Shown in pieces: positions 7,179 through 16,226 of a stretch of DNA of 64,000 nucleotides (the stretch's first letter is position 1; the number at the start of each line of letters is the position of its first letter). A program made the translations under genes and the position numbers. The DNA is taken from assembly GCF_014649775.1 (NCBI RefSeq), contig NZ_BMTR01000019.1, positions 83,443 to 147,442 of the forward strand. The letters run 5' to 3'. The notes beneath the pieces are model-generated. The model was given only the letters and a program-made list of their open reading frames with translations, was not told the DNA's origin and did not search any database. Source of the DNA: Streptomyces longisporoflavus (GTDB lineage: Bacteria; Actinomycetota; Actinomycetes; Streptomycetales; Streptomycetaceae).

Positions 7179-8558
7179 CTAAATCCTGTCGGGTACGGGA
7201 TTTCCCGCGTCGCGGATCGCGCGCCGTACGGGTACCCGCGCGAGCAGCACGAAACCGATCACGAAGAAGGCCACCAGCGAGACGATCGCGTCGCGGTAGC
7301 TCCCCGTGAGCTGGTACGTCAGACCGAAGATCAGCGGTCCGAGCCAGGCCATGCCGCGATCGCTGATCTCGTACGCGGAGAAGTACTCGGCCTCCTTGCC
7401 CGCGGGCACCAGATGCGAGAACAGGGACCGCGAGAGGGCCTGCGAACCCCCGAGCACCAGACCGATCCCCGCCGCGAGCACGAAGAACCACGCCGGCGCG
7501 CCCGCGGGCAGGAAGAACCCGGCCCCGATCGTGACCGTCCAGGCGACGAGCGAGCCGAGGATGGTGCGCTTGGCGCCGTACTTGCGTGCGAGACGCCCCA
7601 TGGCGAGCGCCCCCGCCACCGCGAGCACCTGTACGAGCAGGACCGCCACGATCAGTGTGGACTGCCCGAGGCCCAGCTCCTCGGAGCCGTAGACGGAGGC
7701 CTGGGAGATCACCGTCTGCACGCCGTCGTTGTAGACGAGATAGGCGAGCAGGAAGGACAGCATGTGCGGATGGCGGCGCATGTCGCGCACCGTCGACGCC
7801 AGCTGCCGCCAGCCGCGTGCCGACGCCTGTGACGCCTGTGGCAGCTGTGAGGTCTGGGAGGCCGGCACCCCGCGATCCCGCAGCCGCCGCAGCGGTACGA
7901 GGGAGAAGGCGCCCCACCACACGCCCGCCGACGCCAGGCAGATGCGCACGGCCGTCGACTCCGAGACCCCGAAGGAGTCATGGGCCAGGAACAGGACCAG
8001 ATTCGCCACCAGGACGAGCGCGCCCGACGCGTAACCGAACGCCCAGCCGCGCGAGGAGACCGCGTCACGCTCCGGGGGTGTGGCGATCTGCGGCAGATAG
8101 GAGTTGTAGAGCACCATCGAGACGGCCAGCGAGGCGTTGGCGACGATCAGCAGGAAGCCGCCGAGGAGATAGCGGTCGCCGTCCAGGAAGAACATCCCGG
8201 CCGTCGCCGCGGCCCCCAGATAGGCGGCCGTCGCGAGCAGCGGCTTCTTGCGGCCGGTGCGATCGGCGGCGGCGCCCGCGAGCGGCATGACGAAGACCGA
8301 CAGGATCACCGAGGCCGACACCGCGTACGCGAAGAAGGATCCGGCGCTGATCGGTATGCCGAGCGGGCGGACGTATCCGTCGCCGTCCGCGGCCGACTTG
8401 GCGATCTCCGTCAGGTACGGGCCCAGGAACACGGTCAGGACGCTCGTCGAGTAGACCGAGCACGCCCAGTCGTACATGTACCAGCCGCGCTGCTCGCGCC
8501 TGCGCTCCGCGGCGCTCTCGTCGGCCGATGGCGTTGCCCGCACGGTGTCGGTGCCCAC
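7179..8558 (-). CDS. MFS transporter, Atg22-like/UMF1 family
   Basis: This 459-residue membrane protein has about twelve hydrophobic segments and the N-terminal signature GWYMYDWACSVYSTSV followed by FLGPYLT, typical of the Atg22/UMF1 branch of major facilitators. A cytoplasmic loop with AADRTGRKKPLL after the second or third segment is the MFS motif A, and a second one (GRLARKYGAKRTI) lies near residue 315. Fungal Atg22 exports amino acids from vacuoles; bacterial substrates are undefined. It is the last gene of a probable operon (YczE-type protein, glycerophosphodiesterase, transporter), 48 bases after the phosphodiesterase. Confidence 0.85.
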   Translation of the reverse strand: MGTDTVRATPSADESAAERRREQRGWYMYDWACSVYSTSVLTVFLGPYLTEIAKSAADGDGYVRPLGIPISAGSFFAYAVSASVILSVFVMPLAGAAADRTGRKKPLLATAAYLGAAATAGMFFLDGDRYLLGGFLLIVANASLAVSMVLYNSYLPQIATPPERDAVSSRGWAFGYASGALVLVANLVLFLAHDSFGVSESTAVRICLASAGVWWGAFSLVPLRRLRDRGVPASQTSQLPQASQASARGWRQLASTVRDMRRHPHMLSFLLAYLVYNDGVQTVISQASVYGSEELGLGQSTLIVAVLLVQVLAVAGALAMGRLARKYGAKRTILGSLVAWTVTIGAGFFLPAGAPAWFFVLAAGIGLVLGGSQALSRSLFSHLVPAGKEAEYFSAYEISDRGMAWLGPLIFGLTYQLTGSYRDAIVSLVAFFVIGFVLLARVPVRRAIRDAGNPVPDRI

Positions 8559-8606
8559 CCGTGCCCCCTCGCTGGTCCCCGTGGTCCGCTGCCGCCCCGG
8601 AGGCGG

Positions 8607-9374
8607 TCAGGCCCAGGCTCCCCGGTCCTTCAGCACTTCGCGCAGCGTCTCGATGTGATCAGAGATGATGCCATCTACACCGAGATCGAGGAGAGCGGCC
8701 ATCCGCGCCGCGTCATTGACCGTCCAGACGTGCACGTGCAGCCCGCGCGCGTGGGCCGCGCGCACGAAGCGGTGGTCCACCACCCGGATCCGGCCGTGCG
8801 TCTCGGGCACCTGTGCGCACACCGCGGAGCGGCGCACGGCGGCGGGGACGCCGAGCGAGCTCATCCGCAGCGCCGCCACACCCCGGGTGCCGTACGAGGT
8901 CGCCAGGCGCGGGCCCGCGAGCCGCTGGGCCCGTGCGACGCGGGCCTCGGAGAACGAGCCGACGCACACGCGGTCCCACGCGCCGGTGCGGCGCAGCAGG
9001 TCGAGGAGCGGGAGCAGGGCGGGCTCGGCCTTGACGTCGATGTTCCAGCGGACGTCGGGGAACGTCTCCAGGAGCTCTTCGAAGAGGGGCACCGGCTCGC
9101 TGCCCGCCACGCGCGCGTGGCGCACGGCGCTCCAGGGGAGATCGGCGATCAGCCCGGCTGTGTCCGTCACCCGGTCGAGCGTCGCGTCGTGGAAGGCCAC
9201 GAGGCGGCCGTCCGACGTGGCGTGCACGTCCGTCTCGATGTAGCGGTACCCCAGGTCGACCGCGCGCCGGAACGCGGCGGCGGTGTTCTCCAGGCCGTCC
9301 GCCGCCCCGCCGCGGTGGGCGAAGGCGAGCGGGCCGGGATGGTCGAGATAGGGATGACGTACGCGTGGGGTCAC
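8607..9374 (-). CDS. Glycerophosphodiester phosphodiesterase
   Basis: This 255-residue cytoplasmic enzyme has the GDPD TIM-barrel motifs: FAHRGGAADGLENT at the N-terminus (catalytic His and Arg, metal-binding Glu), YIETDVHATSDGRLVAFHDATLDR (metal-binding Glu and Asp, second catalytic His), and a C-terminal HVWTVND. It hydrolyses glycerophosphodiesters to glycerol 3-phosphate and an alcohol. No signal peptide is seen. GTG at 9374 is chosen because it overlaps the stop of the preceding YczE-type gene as GTGA, indicating translational coupling, and because the family starts a few residues before PLAFAHRGG. Confidence 0.9.
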   Translation of the reverse strand: MTPRVRHPYLDHPGPLAFAHRGGAADGLENTAAAFRRAVDLGYRYIETDVHATSDGRLVAFHDATLDRVTDTAGLIADLPWSAVRHARVAGSEPVPLFEELLETFPDVRWNIDVKAEPALLPLLDLLRRTGAWDRVCVGSFSEARVARAQRLAGPRLATSYGTRGVAALRMSSLGVPAAVRRSAVCAQVPETHGRIRVVDHRFVRAAHARGLHVHVWTVNDAARMAALLDLGVDGIISDHIETLREVLKDRGAWA

Positions 9375-10099
9375 GGCTGCAGTATTGCCTGCTCCGGTCG
9401 ACCGTCGGTGGTCGCCTGCTCCGGTTGACCGCCGGCGGCCACGGTGCCACCGGCGGACGGCGCGGGGACGGCGAAGAAGCGCAGGAAGAACTGGGCCAGC
9501 GGGCCGATCGCCAGCGCGTACAGGACCGTACCGACGCCCACCGTGCCGCCGAAGGCGAAGCCGGTGGCGACCACCGCCACTTCGACCAGCGTCCGCATCA
9601 GGCGGATCGAGCGGCCGGTGCGCTGGTGCAGACCCGTCATCAGACCGTCGCGCGGCCCGGGGCCGAACTTCGCCGAGATGTAGAGCCCGGTCGCCGCTCC
9701 GTTCAGGACGATCCCCGCCACGAGGAGCGGGATGCGGGCGCCGAGCGCGTGCGCGTCCGGCAGCAGGGCGAGGGTGGCGTCCATCGCCAGGCCGACGACG
9801 AAGACGTTGGACACGGTGCCGAGGCCGGGGCGCTGGCGCAGCGGGATCCACAGGAGCAGCACGGCGGCGCCGATGAAGATCGAGACGACGCCGATGGACA
9901 TCCCGGTCAGCTCGGCGAGGCCCTGGTGCAGCACGTTCCAGGGTTCGAGGCCGAGGCCGGACACCACAAGGAGCCCTGAGCTCGCGCCGTACAGCGCCAG
10001 GCCGGCGTACAGCTGGATCAGCCTGCGCGTGAGGTGCGTCCTCGGCGTCCTCGGCACCCTCGGCGTAATCGAAGGGCTCGGTGGCTTCGGCGTGGACAA
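9371..10099 (-). CDS. YczE/YitT-type integral membrane protein
   Basis: This protein of about 242 residues has roughly five to six hydrophobic segments and belongs to the YczE family of small membrane proteins, which characteristically pair with MocR-type regulators, as here (divergent gene at 10199). Function is unknown; a transport role is a common suggestion. The start is uncertain: TTG 10099 is used because it leaves a 99-bp divergent promoter region; GTG 10057 would remove 14 low-complexity Pro/Thr-rich residues. The stop overlaps the following phosphodiesterase start. Confidence 0.75.
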   Translation of the reverse strand: MSTPKPPSPSITPRVPRTPRTHLTRRLIQLYAGLALYGASSGLLVVSGLGLEPWNVLHQGLAELTGMSIGVVSIFIGAAVLLLWIPLRQRPGLGTVSNVFVVGLAMDATLALLPDAHALGARIPLLVAGIVLNGAATGLYISAKFGPGPRDGLMTGLHQRTGRSIRLMRTLVEVAVVATGFAFGGTVGVGTVLYALAIGPLAQFFLRFFAVPAPSAGGTVAAGGQPEQATTDGRPEQAILQP

Positions 10100-10198
10100 G
10101 GTGTGCCCCCTATTGGTGATGTGGCCTGACGCATGACACTCTGTGGCTCGTAACGGGATACCAACCATGGCCAATTCCAGGAAGGTGGACTGGGAATC

Positions 10199-11698
10199 AT
10201 GGCTCAGTGGACTTCGGCGGTGGGCGCCACACAGCTCGCCCGGCTGCTCACCTCTCAGCAGACGCGCCCCGCGGGCCCCGGCACGCGCCGCCCGCCCGCC
10301 TACCGCGCACTCGCCGACGGCGTCCGCATGCTCGTCCTCGAAGGCCGCGTCCCGGTCGCCGCGCGGCTGCCCGCGGAGCGCGAACTTGCCCAGTCCCTCG
10401 CCGTCAGCCGCACCACGGTCGCCGCCGCGTACGAGGCGCTGCGCACCGAAGGCTTCCTGGAGTCCCGCCGGGGCGCGGGCAGTTGGACCGCCGTCCCGGC
10501 CGGGAACCCGCTCCCCGCGCGCGGTCTCGAACCGCTGCCGCCCGAGGCGCTCGGTTCCATGATCGACCTGGGCTGCGCCGCGCTGCCCGCACCCGAGCCC
10601 TGGCTCACCCGTGCCGTGCAGGGTGCCCTGGAGGAGCTGCCTCCGTACGCGCACACCCACGGCGACTTTCCGGCCGGTCTGCCCGCACTTCGCCAGATGA
10701 TCGCCGAGCGCTACACCGCGCGCGGCATCCCGACCATGCCCGAACAGATCATGGTCACGACCGGGGCGATGGGCGCCATCGACGCGATCTGCCATCTGTT
10801 CGCGCCGCGCGGCGAACGCATCGCCGTCGAGTCCCCCTCGTACGCCAACATCCTCCAGCTCATGCGCGAGACGGGCGCCCGGCTCGTCCCCGTCGCCATG
10901 TCCGAGGGGCTCGGCGGCTGGGACATGGACCGCTGGCGGCAGGTCCTGCGCGACGCGGCGCCCCGCCTGGCCTATGTGGTCGCGGACTTCCACAACCCCA
11001 CGGGCGCGCTCGCGGACGAGGACCGGCGGCGAGGGCTCGTCGACGCCGCGCGCTCCGCGGGAACGGTCGTCGTGGTCGACGAGACGATGATCGAGCTGCA
11101 ACTCGACGACGACCTGTCGATGCCGCGCCCTGTCTGCGGCTTCGACCCCGCCGGCTCGACCGTCATCACCGTCGGTTCGGCCAGCAAGGCCTTCTGGGCG
11201 GGCATGCGCATCGGCTGGGTGCGGGCCGCGCCGGACGTGATCCGGAGCCTGGTCTCGGCACGGGCGTACGCCGACCTGGGCACCCCCGTCCTGGAACAGC
11301 TCGCCGTGAACTGGCTGCTGAGTACCGGCGGCTGGGAGTCGGCCGTGCGGGTGCGCAGAGAGCAGGCCCGCGAGAACCGCGACGCCCTGGTCGCCGCCGT
11401 CCGCCGCGAACTGCCCGGCTGGGAGTTCGCGGTACCGGCGGGAGGACTGACCCTGTGGGCCCGGGCCGGCGGCCTCTCCGGCTCCCGCCTCGCCGAGGTG
11501 GGCGAGCGAGTGGGGGTCAGGGTCCCGTCGGGGCCGCGCTTCGGCGTGGACGGAGCCTTCGAGGGGTATGTGCGACTGCCGTTCACCGTGGGCGGGGCGG
11601 TGGCCGAGGAGGCGGCGGTACGCCTCGCGGCGGCCGCGCGCCTGGTGGAGACGGGGGCGGCGGGGGGCGTGGAGACGCCGCGGGCTTTCGTGGCGTAG
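10199..11698 (+). CDS. MocR-type regulator: GntR winged helix fused to a class I aminotransferase domain
   Basis: This 499-residue regulator has a GntR helix-turn-helix at about 34-100 (PAYRALADGVRMLVLEGRVP, then LPAERELAQSLAVSRTTVAAAYEAL) joined to a fold-type I aminotransferase domain at about 120-480. The PLP-binding lysine is Lys330 in VGSASKAFWAGMRIGW, preceded by the Asp/Asn residues of VADFHNPTGA. MocR proteins use PLP as effector or cofactor and usually control a divergent gene. Here the divergent gene is the YczE-type membrane protein, a recurrent pairing. ATG 10199 is preceded by AGGAAGG. Confidence 0.9.
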   Translation: MAQWTSAVGATQLARLLTSQQTRPAGPGTRRPPAYRALADGVRMLVLEGRVPVAARLPAERELAQSLAVSRTTVAAAYEALRTEGFLESRRGAGSWTAVPAGNPLPARGLEPLPPEALGSMIDLGCAALPAPEPWLTRAVQGALEELPPYAHTHGDFPAGLPALRQMIAERYTARGIPTMPEQIMVTTGAMGAIDAICHLFAPRGERIAVESPSYANILQLMRETGARLVPVAMSEGLGGWDMDRWRQVLRDAAPRLAYVVADFHNPTGALADEDRRRGLVDAARSAGTVVVVDETMIELQLDDDLSMPRPVCGFDPAGSTVITVGSASKAFWAGMRIGWVRAAPDVIRSLVSARAYADLGTPVLEQLAVNWLLSTGGWESAVRVRREQARENRDALVAAVRRELPGWEFAVPAGGLTLWARAGGLSGSRLAEVGERVGVRVPSGPRFGVDGAFEGYVRLPFTVGGAVAEEAAVRLAAAARLVETGAAGGVETPRAFVA

Positions 11699-11775
11699 AT
11701 CTTCGTGAAAGCGCCCGGGCCCCCGAGGTGGGGGTGGGGTGCGGGATGCGCCGCGAGTCTTGGGGCCCCCTGGTC

Positions 11776-13425
11776 TCAGCCCTCGGCCGGCACGGGCTGC
11801 GGCGGCGTGCGGGGTTCCGTCACCGTGGTGTCGGACTCGGGGTCCGCGGCGCTCTCCGGGGCGATGACGGCTTCGGCCTCGACGCCGGTGCCGGTGCCGG
11901 GTTCGGGGGCGGCCGGGGTGTTCCGCGCGGGCAGCAGGTCCGTCACCGCCTGCCGGTGCGCCTCGCTCGTGGCGTCGTCGTACGGATCTGGCGTCGCGGG
12001 CACCTGGAGCCGGTGCACCTGACCCGTGCCGAGCCGGGCGTAGCCGCGGCCGGGCGGGACGTCGGACGTGGGCGTCGTGCGGGGCGGCACGCCGAGGATG
12101 TCCTCGATCTGGTCGGGCGTCGTGGGGCCGAGGACCACGCGCGCGCGGGTGTGCTGGAGCACGGGGTCGCTCAGGGCGTCCAGGCTGTCGAACTGGTCGG
12201 CCACGACGACCGTGACGCCCGCCGCCCTGCCGTGCCGCAGCGGCACCTGGAGCAGCGACTGCGGGTCCTTGCGTCCGTCGGCTGCCGCCAGATGACCGAG
12301 CACGCTGGGACGGTCGAGGAGGATCCACAGGGGGCGCTTGGTGTCCTCCGGAGCGGGGTGCCCCGCCTGCCGGGCGCGGTTGGCGGAGATGAGGCGCCGC
12401 TCCGTCTCGTGCGCCGCCCACTCCAGGCTCGCCAGGGCTCCGGCGAGCCCGCACTCGATGGCCAGGACGCCGTCGCGCCCGGTCAGGCAGGCGTAGTCGC
12501 CGATGCCGCTGCCCTCGATGATCAGGACGTCGCCCTGGAGCAGGGCCTGCAGGGCGATGGAGCGCAGCAGGGTGGTGGTGCCGCTGCCGGGCTCCCCGAC
12601 CACAAGGAGGTGCGGTTCGGTGGAGCGGGGTCCCGTGCGCCAGACGACGGGGGGCACGTCGCGCTGCTCGTCGCCGTCCGTCACGGGGAGCGTGCGCTGC
12701 ACACCGGTGGGGTCGGTGAAGCCGAGCACCATCTCTCCGGGGGCCGTGACGAACCGCTGGGCCGCGATGTCGGTGGGCAGCGGGGGCAGCACGTTCACCG
12801 TGAGCTGGTTGCCCTCCTCGTCCCACTCGAAGTGGTACTCCCGGCCGCGGCCCGACTTCGCGTGCAGCAACTGCTCGATCCGTGCGCGCGATTCGGCCTC
12901 GCCGTCGGTGAAGTACGCGGGGTACTGCACCACCAGATGCGAGATGCGGCCGTTGCCGTCGAACTCGTACGACGTGAGGGCCTTGTCCCACTCGCCGCCG
13001 TGCGCGAAGAGCGGCGCGGGGTCCTCGGGGACGGAGAAGTACGGGACGAGCGCTTCGTAGAGGGACTGCAGCCGCTGGGTCTGTGCCTCGTCGGGACCCG
13101 TCGGCTCGGGCGCCGTGCGTTCCCTGCCGGTCCACGCGGCGGCCCCCATCAGGCAGATGGCGGCGAGCAGCGGGCCGAAGGGGATGAGGGCCACCACCAG
13201 GACGACGGAGGCCACGAGGAACAGCAGTGGCCCGCGCCGGTCCTTGGGGGTGTCTGCCCACTTGCGCCGCCCGGCCCCCGCGAGGCGGCGCAGTCCACGC
13301 GTGATCGTGATCAGCGGGTGCAGGACGTCGGTGGCGCTGTCGGCGGCCGACCGGGCGAGTTCCCGGCTCCGGGCGATCGAGGCGGTGCCGTTGCTCAGGA
13401 TGCGGGGGAGGGGGCGCCGGGCCAC
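11776..13425 (-). CDS. FtsK/SpoIIIE-like membrane protein with a degenerate P-loop
   Basis: This 549-residue protein has a basic N-terminal region, a hydrophobic hairpin at about 68-97, then a soluble region resembling FtsK/SpoIIIE or TraB-type motor domains. The P-loop position reads VGEPGSGTTTLL (276-287): the canonical Walker A lysine is replaced by Thr283. The Walker B-like strand reads PLWILLDR, without the usual DE. A downstream VVVADQFDSLDALSDPVLQHT segment matches the region following Walker B in FtsK-like ATPases. ATP hydrolysis is therefore doubtful. The C-terminal 60 residues are low complexity (Glu/Pro/Thr). It starts with GTG 13425, 48 bases after a 64-residue membrane protein, probably its operon partner. 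Confidence 0.75.
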   Translation of the reverse strand: MARRPLPRILSNGTASIARSRELARSAADSATDVLHPLITITRGLRRLAGAGRRKWADTPKDRRGPLLFLVASVVLVVALIPFGPLLAAICLMGAAAWTGRERTAPEPTGPDEAQTQRLQSLYEALVPYFSVPEDPAPLFAHGGEWDKALTSYEFDGNGRISHLVVQYPAYFTDGEAESRARIEQLLHAKSGRGREYHFEWDEEGNQLTVNVLPPLPTDIAAQRFVTAPGEMVLGFTDPTGVQRTLPVTDGDEQRDVPPVVWRTGPRSTEPHLLVVGEPGSGTTTLLRSIALQALLQGDVLIIEGSGIGDYACLTGRDGVLAIECGLAGALASLEWAAHETERRLISANRARQAGHPAPEDTKRPLWILLDRPSVLGHLAAADGRKDPQSLLQVPLRHGRAAGVTVVVADQFDSLDALSDPVLQHTRARVVLGPTTPDQIEDILGVPPRTTPTSDVPPGRGYARLGTGQVHRLQVPATPDPYDDATSEAHRQAVTDLLPARNTPAAPEPGTGTGVEAEAVIAPESAADPESDTTVTEPRTPPQPVPAEG

Positions 13426-13473
13426 GTCAGTCTCCAGATGGTGCGAACGAAGTGCTGCAGGGGGCAGGAGGCG

Positions 13474-13668
13474 TCAGAACTTGATCCCGCCGAGCAGGCT
13501 CGCCAGGCTCGCGCTGCCGGCCTTGATGCTCGGGGCGATGGCGGTACCCGCCATGAAGAAGCCGAAGAGCGCGCAGACCACCGCGTGAGACGCCTTGAGC
13601 CCGTCCTTGCGGAAGAACAGGAAGACGATGATGCCGAGCAGCACGACGCCCGAGATGGAAAGGATCAT
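13474..13668 (-). CDS. Small two-helix membrane protein
   Basis: A 64-residue protein consisting of two hydrophobic segments (about 4-20 and 30-50) joined by the basic loop FRKDGLKASH, with a short C-terminal tail ending GGIKF. ATG 13668 is preceded by CCAGGAGAA. The arrangement, small membrane protein then FtsK-like protein, is reminiscent of spread/transfer genes of Streptomyces plasmids, but no plasmid functions lie nearby. Function is unknown; a role as partner or membrane anchor of the FtsK-like protein is inference from the 48-base spacing. Confidence 0.7.
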   Translation of the reverse strand: MILSISGVVLLGIIVFLFFRKDGLKASHAVVCALFGFFMAGTAIAPSIKAGSASLASLLGGIKF

Positions 13669-13972
13669 GACGGTTCTCCTGGTTGGTGGGGACAGTCACC
13701 ATGAGTTGTTCCAGGTTCACAGCATGTATCCATACGATAAAAGGTGCAAATGGGGTAATTTTCTGGAATTTAACCCGAATGGCAGGCCCCGCTGAGCCGC
13801 CCGGGCTGCGCGTCCGGCCCCCGTCCGGTTGCCTTGGTGATCTTTGCCGCAGGTGACCCCCGTCATGTGCCCGGACGGGCAGTACCCTGTCGATTCACTC
13901 GTACGGCTGCACCGGTCGCCGTACGAGTCGTGCCACCCCGAGTCACCCCGCAGTCGAAAGGCGGTCCCGTCC
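13669..13972. promoter_or_regulatory. Divergent intergenic region with an AT-rich island
   Basis: The 304 bases between the small membrane protein (minus) and the ankyrin protein (plus) contain an unusually AT-rich stretch at about 13730-13785, far below the base composition of the surroundings, consistent with a promoter or nucleoid-protein binding site. I could not assign matched -35 and -10 elements with confidence. No gene is seen. Confidence 0.4.
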
Positions 13973-14365
13973 ATGAGTGAAGCCCCCGACCCGGAAGTCG
14001 TGGAGCTCGCGACCAAGATCTTCGATCTGGCGCGCCAGGGCGACACCGCGGCTCTCTCCGCCTATGTGGACGCGGGTGTTCCGGCGAACCTCACGAACGA
14101 CAGCGGCGACTCGCTCGTCATGCTCACCGCCTACCACGGCCACGCGGAGGCGGTCAGGGCCCTCCTGGAGCGGGGCGGTGACCCGAACCGCGCCAACGAC
14201 CGGGGACAGACGCCGCTCGCGGGGGCCGTCTTCAAGGGCGAGGACGCCGTGATCCGGGCGCTGCTCGACGGCGGCGCGGATCCGGCCGCGGGCACGCCGT
14301 CAGCCGTGGACACCGCCCGGATGTTCGCCAAGACGGAGCTGCTCGACCTGTTCGGGACAGCCTGA
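13973..14365 (+). CDS. Ankyrin repeat protein
   Basis: This 130-residue cytoplasmic protein consists of about three ankyrin repeats: DTAALSAYVDAGVPANLTNDSGDSL, then AYHGHAEAVRALLERGGDPNRANDRGQTPL, then GAVFKGEDAVIRALLDGGADPAAG. Ankyrin repeats mediate protein-protein contacts; no partner can be named. ATG 13973 is taken as the start because GAAAGG lies just upstream and because the family begins a short distance before the first repeat; the frame stays open upstream but with non-coding character. It stands alone between divergent and same-strand neighbours. Confidence 0.85.
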   Translation: MSEAPDPEVVELATKIFDLARQGDTAALSAYVDAGVPANLTNDSGDSLVMLTAYHGHAEAVRALLERGGDPNRANDRGQTPLAGAVFKGEDAVIRALLDGGADPAAGTPSAVDTARMFAKTELLDLFGTA

Positions 14366-14666
14366 GCGGGGTACCTGACCAGCAACAACGGGGGCGCTGG
14401 AAATGTGGTCGCGGCGGGCGGAACCGCTGGGTCATCATGACGACGTGATTCACGGACGCGACGGCGGGGCAGGAGTTGCCGCACCGCGCGGACCGTGAGC
14501 GGCCCGCCCCCCGGACCTCCGTCCGGACCGATGCGGGCCACCGACGAGAGGCAGAGGAAGATGGTCTACAGCAAGCAAGAGACGGCGGGCAGCCCGACGT
14601 GTAGGCGCACGGCCAGGTAATTCACGATTCCCGGTTGCGTCGACGCTTGATGTGAGGCTGTTTCCC
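14366..14666 (+). other. Intergenic region holding only a candidate small ORF
   Basis: The 301 bases between the ankyrin and HEAT-repeat genes contain no clear larger gene. The only item I can support is the 19-codon open frame at 14561-14620, annotated separately. The region may hold the promoter for the HEAT-repeat gene, but no matched hexamers stand out. Confidence 0.4.
14561..14620 (+). CDS. Candidate 19-residue small ORF upstream of the HEAT-repeat gene
   Basis: ATG 14561 opens a 19-codon frame ending with TAA at 14618-14620. The peptide begins MVYSKQETAGSPTC and ends with basic residues. GAGAGG nine bases upstream (14546-14551) is a reasonable ribosome binding site. The AT-richer early codons (AGC AAG CAA GAG) differ from the surrounding DNA. 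It ends 46 bases before the HEAT-repeat gene and could be a leader peptide or a small protein. No function is assigned. Confidence 0.35.
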   Translation: MVYSKQETAGSPTCRRTAR

Positions 14667-16085
14667 ATGTTCGATCCGGTCATAGCGCCCAGCGGTACGC
14701 TGCTCGGCCTGCTGCAGCGGGGCCGCGGCGACGGCACGCTGCACGCACTCACCGCACCCCGATCCGAGGCGCTCGCCGCCCTCGACACCTGCGTGCTCCA
14801 CGACCCGCGCCACGACTGGCAGGTGGAGAACCGCTCCCTGTACTACGCCAGGCTCTACCTCGACCTCCGCGGCGGACTCGAGGCGATCGAGGGGCACCTC
14901 TTCGACCCCGAGGACGTCCTGGACACGGACGACTCCCGTACCGGCCTCGCGCTCGCGGTCCTGGGACACCTCGCCTCGTACGGCAGGCACGACGCCCTCG
15001 AACTGCTGCGACGCTATGCGGCGTTCGGCGCCAACTGGGCCTGGGCCCTGGACGAACTGGCGATGCGGGACGACGACGCCGGCCTGCGCGCCCTCGCCGT
15101 GCCCGTCCTCGCCAGATTCGACTCGGACGCGCGGGGCGAGGCCGAACTGGCCGCCGCCGTGCGCGACGCCTACGAACCGCGGCCGTGGCGGTTGTGGGAG
15201 GAGGACCCGCGCGAGGCCGTCGGCGCCCGGGTACGGGCCGCCCGCGAGCAGGGCTCCTTCGACCGCTGGCAGCGGCAGATGCGGCCGGCGGGACCACGCC
15301 CCGGCTGGAGCGTCCGGGCCGTCTTCGACTGGGCGCAGGAAGGGCTCGAACGCGGAGCGGTCCTGCATGTGCCCGCGGCGCGCTGCCTGAGCGCGGTGGC
15401 CGGGCCCGACGACCGCGCCGAGATCATCGAGGCCGCCCGCCACGGCTCCGACGGGGCGCGCGGCACGGCCCTGCGCTACCTCGCGGACACCCACGATCCC
15501 GAGGTGTTCGACCTGATCGAGCACGCGGTCCAGGACACGTCGCAGACCGTCGTGGACGCCGCCGCCGAGGCCTTCGAGCGGATGCACGGCGTCGCCGCCG
15601 TGGAGCGGGCCCGACGCTGGGCCCTGCGGCCCGACGTGCTCGGCGCCGCCGCCGGACGGGTGCTCGCCTGCCGGGGCGGCGCCCACGACAGCAAGCTCGT
15701 CCTCGCCGCCCTCCGCGAAGCCGTCCGGGGCGAAGGCCCGGACGCACCCGCCCTCTGGACGCTCGTCGACGGAGCGGGACGGCTCGGCATCGCCTGCGCG
15801 GCCCCCGTCCTGCGCCACGTCTACCGCGAGACCGCCTCCTCCCACCTGCGCGGACGCGCCGCCCGCGCGCTCGCCGCCACCGACCCCTCCTTCGCCGCCG
15901 GATTCGCCGTCGAATGCCTGTGGGACTGCGAGGAGTCCACCCGCGAGGTCGCCGCACGGCACGCCGAGACCGGCGACGCCCGTGTGGTCACCCAGCTCAG
16001 AAGGCTCGCCGCGGACCCCGCCGAGGAGGACGAGGTACAGACCGCGGTACGCAGCAGAATCGACCCCGACGCGGCCGAGGTGTAG
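14667..16085 (+). CDS. HEAT-repeat protein
   Basis: This 472-residue, mostly helical, soluble protein contains multiple HEAT/PBS-lyase-like repeats. Repeats are evident from about residue 85 (LALAVLGHLASYGRHDALELLRRYA), around 235-300 (ALRYLADTHDPEVFDLIEHAVQD), and in the C-terminal 150 residues (GRAARALAATDPSFAAGFAVE and EVAARHAETGDARVVTQLRRLA). Such proteins are scaffolds. ATG 14667 is used with GAGG about ten bases upstream; a GTG five codons earlier is possible. The following glycosyltransferase starts 141 bases downstream on the same strand. Confidence 0.8.
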   Translation: MFDPVIAPSGTLLGLLQRGRGDGTLHALTAPRSEALAALDTCVLHDPRHDWQVENRSLYYARLYLDLRGGLEAIEGHLFDPEDVLDTDDSRTGLALAVLGHLASYGRHDALELLRRYAAFGANWAWALDELAMRDDDAGLRALAVPVLARFDSDARGEAELAAAVRDAYEPRPWRLWEEDPREAVGARVRAAREQGSFDRWQRQMRPAGPRPGWSVRAVFDWAQEGLERGAVLHVPAARCLSAVAGPDDRAEIIEAARHGSDGARGTALRYLADTHDPEVFDLIEHAVQDTSQTVVDAAAEAFERMHGVAAVERARRWALRPDVLGAAAGRVLACRGGAHDSKLVLAALREAVRGEGPDAPALWTLVDGAGRLGIACAAPVLRHVYRETASSHLRGRAARALAATDPSFAAGFAVECLWDCEESTREVAARHAETGDARVVTQLRRLAADPAEEDEVQTAVRSRIDPDAAEV

Positions 16086-16226
16086 CCCCCCGGCACGGCG
16101 GAGGCATGGCCGGACGCGCGCAACGGGGGGCGCGCGGCGCGTGCGGAGACGAACGCTCACGGGACGTTCCTCGCCAGGAAAGATCCACGTTGACGCGACC
16201 ACGCCCCGCGCGAGGACAACACGAAT

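Noticed and set aside
11776..13668. An integrated conjugative element based on the FtsK-like gene and small membrane protein
   Set aside because: No integrase, excisionase, replication gene, tRNA attachment site or KorSA-type regulator is present, and the surrounding gene order looks chromosomal.
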